Assembly: GCA_016190825.1 (NCBI GenBank)
Contig: JACPPV010000019.1
Coordinates: 1-55,580 of the forward strand
Length of the DNA stretch: 55,580 bases
Source of the DNA: Chloroflexota bacterium
GTDB lineage: Bacteria > Chloroflexota > Dehalococcoidia > Dehalococcoidales > UBA2162
Direction: 5' to 3'
Shown here: in pieces, positions 53,466-55,580 of the stretch
How positions within the stretch are numbered: position 1 is the stretch's first letter
How the letters are laid out: each line of letters starts with the position of its first letter
Translations under genes and position numbers: made by a program
Notes under the pieces: generated by a model
What the model saw: the letters and a program-made list of their open reading frames with translations, nothing else
Told to the model about the DNA's origin: nothing
Database searches by the model: none

Positions 53466-53881
53466 TCCTCGATGCCTCGGTGGGGGTAAAGTGGTTTTCA
53501 GCCAAGGGTGAAGCTTCACTCTCTCAGGCGTTGGCGATTCGAGATGCTCATATAGCTCAACAGGCCCTCATCCTGGTGCCCGACCTTTTCTTTTACGAAG
53601 TTGCCAATGCCATTATTCACAAGGAATTTATCCCCCTCGAAGCTGCTCAATCGGCGATTGCCAGTATGTTTGCCCTGGGCATGAATGTCGTCTCAATGAG
53701 TTCCGACTTGCTTGGAGCCTCGGCAATGCTATCACGGAAATTGAGGGTTACTGTTTATGATTCCTGTTACATCGCACTCGCGCAGAAATACGATTGTCCT
53801 TTGGTCACCGCAAATCCCCGGCATCAGAAAGAAACTTCTGTATGCGAGGTATTGCCGATTGAGAAGTGGGGGCAGCAGTAA
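53447..53881 (+). CDS. PIN-domain ribonuclease toxin (VapC-like)
   Basis: The 144-residue PIN domain has the acidic metal site: Asp in LVLDASVGVKWF, Glu in YEVANAIIHKEF, Asp in VYDSCYIALAQ, and the closing region PLVTANPRH. VapC toxins cleave tRNA or rRNA; the target here is unknown. It pairs with the overlapping CopG-type gene as a type II toxin-antitoxin module. Confidence 0.9.
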   Translation: MARQALVLDASVGVKWFSAKGEASLSQALAIRDAHIAQQALILVPDLFFYEVANAIIHKEFIPLEAAQSAIASMFALGMNVVSMSSDLLGASAMLSRKLRVTVYDSCYIALAQKYDCPLVTANPRHQKETSVCEVLPIEKWGQQ

Positions 53882-54057
53882 GCTCAATGCTGCTTTTGAC
53901 GGGACGTGCTATGATTCTGGTCAGGGAGGAAGGTCGAGCGGGGTTAATTCTAGGGTTCGCTCTCCAGATGGAGACAAGGTTTCGAAGGATAATACTGCTA
54001 GCTGTGTTATCGACGCCATTGATTATTGCCGAAGCCTAATATTGAGGGGAGAATGGG

Positions 54058-54573
54058 ATGGATATCATAAAATTGGTAATTGAAAGGTATGTGCCGATAA
54101 TTATTGCGGCGATCGCCTTGGCAACGTCAATATACTCGGTTACTTTAACTAGGCAATCCTTCGTCGTAGCTCATAGGCCTTATGTCTGGGCAGGCAGCTA
54201 TGGAGTCATTGACCCTGACAAGAAGACAATAATTCCAGTTCCATTTACAGTGGCGTATCGCGTATTGAATTCGCCTGCCAGGATAATAAGAAAACAAGTA
54301 AAGATTGACTTGATGGGCGAACCTTTACTTGTTTATGACTCTCAAAATGAAGTCAGATTTCCAGATGAAAAATCTGAATGGACGTTCACCACTGGGAAGG
54401 ATGCATTTGAAAGAATAATGAACCGACCTGGCGAGGAGCAGGCGAAACTTTCCAGAATTATATCGATTGAATACTCTTCTCTTGATGGTGGGCGAATTTA
54501 TCGGTACAAACTAGAGCAATTGTTTAGTCCCGTGGAGAACCAGTGGATAGATTCCCGTGCAGAGGCAGACTAA
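54058..54573 (+). CDS. Hypothetical membrane-anchored protein, 171 aa
   Basis: One N-terminal hydrophobic helix (VPIIIAAIALATSIYSVTL) is followed by a soluble, beta-rich part (VPFTVAYRVLNSPARIIRKQ, SIEYSSLDGGRIYRYKLEQL). I recognise no family. GGGGAGAATGGG lies before ATG 54058. The last bases overlap the 3' end of the DUF2283-like remnant on the other strand. The AT-rich codons fit the preceding acquired genes. Confidence 0.65.
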   Translation: MDIIKLVIERYVPIIIAAIALATSIYSVTLTRQSFVVAHRPYVWAGSYGVIDPDKKTIIPVPFTVAYRVLNSPARIIRKQVKIDLMGEPLLVYDSQNEVRFPDEKSEWTFTTGKDAFERIMNRPGEEQAKLSRIISIEYSSLDGGRIYRYKLEQLFSPVENQWIDSRAEAD

Positions 54574-54814
54574 CGCTCGTACAAGCAGTCATTTGGGTGC
54601 GCTTCTACATTTACCAATTGGATTTTTGGCTTTTGCCCCTTCTTGCCCGATGCCGGGTGTTTTGAAGCATCCAGTATCTCTATCCCCAGATTTCCTCGTC
54701 CGGCCTGAAGTCTACGGCAATATCCTCACTGAGTCTCACTGTAGTAACTTCCCCGCGCCCTTTCTTGAAGTAGATATATGCAGCATCAGCCTCGGCAGCG
54801 TATGTAATCCTCAT
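54570..54814 (-). pseudogene. DUF2283-like protein, frameshifted
   Basis: From ATG 54814 (GGAGG upstream) the frame reads MRITYAAEADAAYIYFKKGR and LSEDIAVDFRPDEEIW, the DUF2283 pattern, then stops at TAG. One base shift later it continues GIEILDASKHPASGKKGQ to a TAG at 54570-54572. The expected protein would read -DEEI-x-GIEILDASKH-, so a single base seems to be missing. It may be a true pseudogene or an assembly error. Confidence 0.65.
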
Positions 54815-54816
54815 TC

Positions 54817-55023
54817 TTATCCTCCGAAATAGAAGGCATAAACAGTTATCACAACCAGCGCATCATTTTTTTCAACGATAACTGGCATTACTTGCTTAAT
54901 CTCATAATAGCGGTTTTTCCAATTTGCTTCCAAAGAAAAGTCCTTACGATAGGCAATGCGCCCGCCTTTCGCTCCGATCAGAATACCTATGAAGTGGAAA
55001 ATACCGGAACGTAAGGACCAACG
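54817..55023 (-). pseudogene. Remnant upstream of the DUF2283 gene (DUF4258-like end)
   Basis: The minus frame GGRIAYRKDFSLEANWKNRY followed by QVMPVIVEKNDALVVITVY and AFYFGG ends 3 bp before the DUF2283 start. It has no normal start codon in frame. The end resembles DUF4258-type proteins, which are often encoded next to DUF2283. A separate ATG at about 55076 with GGAGAT upstream opens another frame that soon stops, so a frameshift is likely. Confidence 0.4.
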
Positions 55024-55166
55024 TTAACATTAGTCTTGCGTAGGTCGTTCTGTCTAATGTGCTCTCTATTTCCATATTTTATCTCCTCACATGTGCCTGC
55101 GCGATTTACTTAGGCATGCAAAGGCGCTCTAATCATAGCGGAAATGGCATGGATAATTTGTGAAAA

Positions 55167-55199
55167 ATGAAAAGGCGGTGAGAACCACCGCCTTTTCAT
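55167..55199 (-). terminator. Strong terminator behind 16S rRNA
   Basis: A perfect 14-bp stem, ATGAAAAGGCGGTG/CACCGCCTTTTCAT, has a 5-nt loop and is followed on the minus strand by a T-rich run. It lies about 137 nt after the 16S 3' end. Confidence 0.85.
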
Positions 55200-55335
55200 A
55201 AAAGAAAACACCTTAACCGCTGGATAGCGAGAAGAAGAGGAATAGCACCGATTTTTTCCCTCGACAAGCTCGGGATAGGACCGGTGACCGACCTAGGAGT
55301 AGTCCCTTGCAAAAGCTCGGGACGGTTCTCCCTAG

Positions 55336-55580
<245 letters not shown>

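Overview
The window is chromosomal bacterial DNA that fits the Chloroflexota, most likely class Dehalococcoidia or a close uncultured relative. I infer this from gene order and gene form, not from a database match. The supporting traits are an EF-Ts of only 168 residues; the rpsB-tsf-pyrH-frr-uppS-cdsA-dxr-rseP run; the pnp-dapB-asd-dapA run; an inositol-phosphate synthase, PimA-like glycosyltransferase and PIP-synthase set continuing the nusA-infB-truB operon; and a 16S rRNA gene followed by a terminator with no 23S gene behind it.

Layout. 1-1.8 kb is a scarred recombination zone: the C-terminus of a large serine recombinase reading into a tRNA-Ala gene, a decayed molybdopterin oxidoreductase, and three short elements with inverted CTAG-type ends. 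1.8-7.5 kb holds an MFS exporter, an M48/Ste24 membrane protease, a short PPDK-like enzyme and a hypothetical gene. 7.9-14.4 kb is a housekeeping operon for translation (rpsB, tsf, frr), pyrimidines (pyrH), polyprenyl and phospholipid precursors (uppS, cdsA), the MEP pathway (dxr) and a site-2 protease (rseP). 14.5-16.1 kb carries a CHRD protein, a SnoaL-like protein and a rhodanese with an in-frame UGA at its catalytic cysteine position, a candidate selenoprotein. 16.1-25.5 kb, on the minus strand, has purA and then the nusA-ylxR-infB-rbfA-truB-ino1-glycosyltransferase-PIP synthase operon behind a rimP-type leader hairpin. 25.6-29.6 kb is a minor-pseudopilin cluster ending in a DUF11-repeat protein. 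29.6-37.3 kb holds a SHOCT protein, the lysine/DAP genes, pnp, rpsO and a folate cluster (folP, folK, PTPS). 37.3-54.9 kb is mixed: small zinc-ribbon proteins, cupin, metallophosphoesterase, HDAC-like hydrolase, mtaB, fabF, recJ, rlmB, an MrfA-like helicase, DUF503, a CopG/VapC toxin-antitoxin pair and hypothetical genes. The window ends in the 3' part of a 16S rRNA gene.

The most notable structure is a 2,412-bp IS1-type element (39170-41581) with perfect 20-bp inverted ends and an exact 8-bp target duplication, which splits a CAP-domain lipoprotein gene. Besides its transposase it carries a DUF5343-like gene, two small ORFs and a well-folded 74-nt tRNA whose anticodon is ACT. That anticodon reads serine AGU, but the tRNA has a class I body and the usual arginine identity bases (A20, C35, U36, A73). 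The other strong candidate for new biology is the UGA-containing rhodanese at 15726-16103, which has a SECIS-like hairpin 22 nt after the UGA. A conventional promoter (-35/-10 with 17-bp spacing) can be placed in front of several operons.
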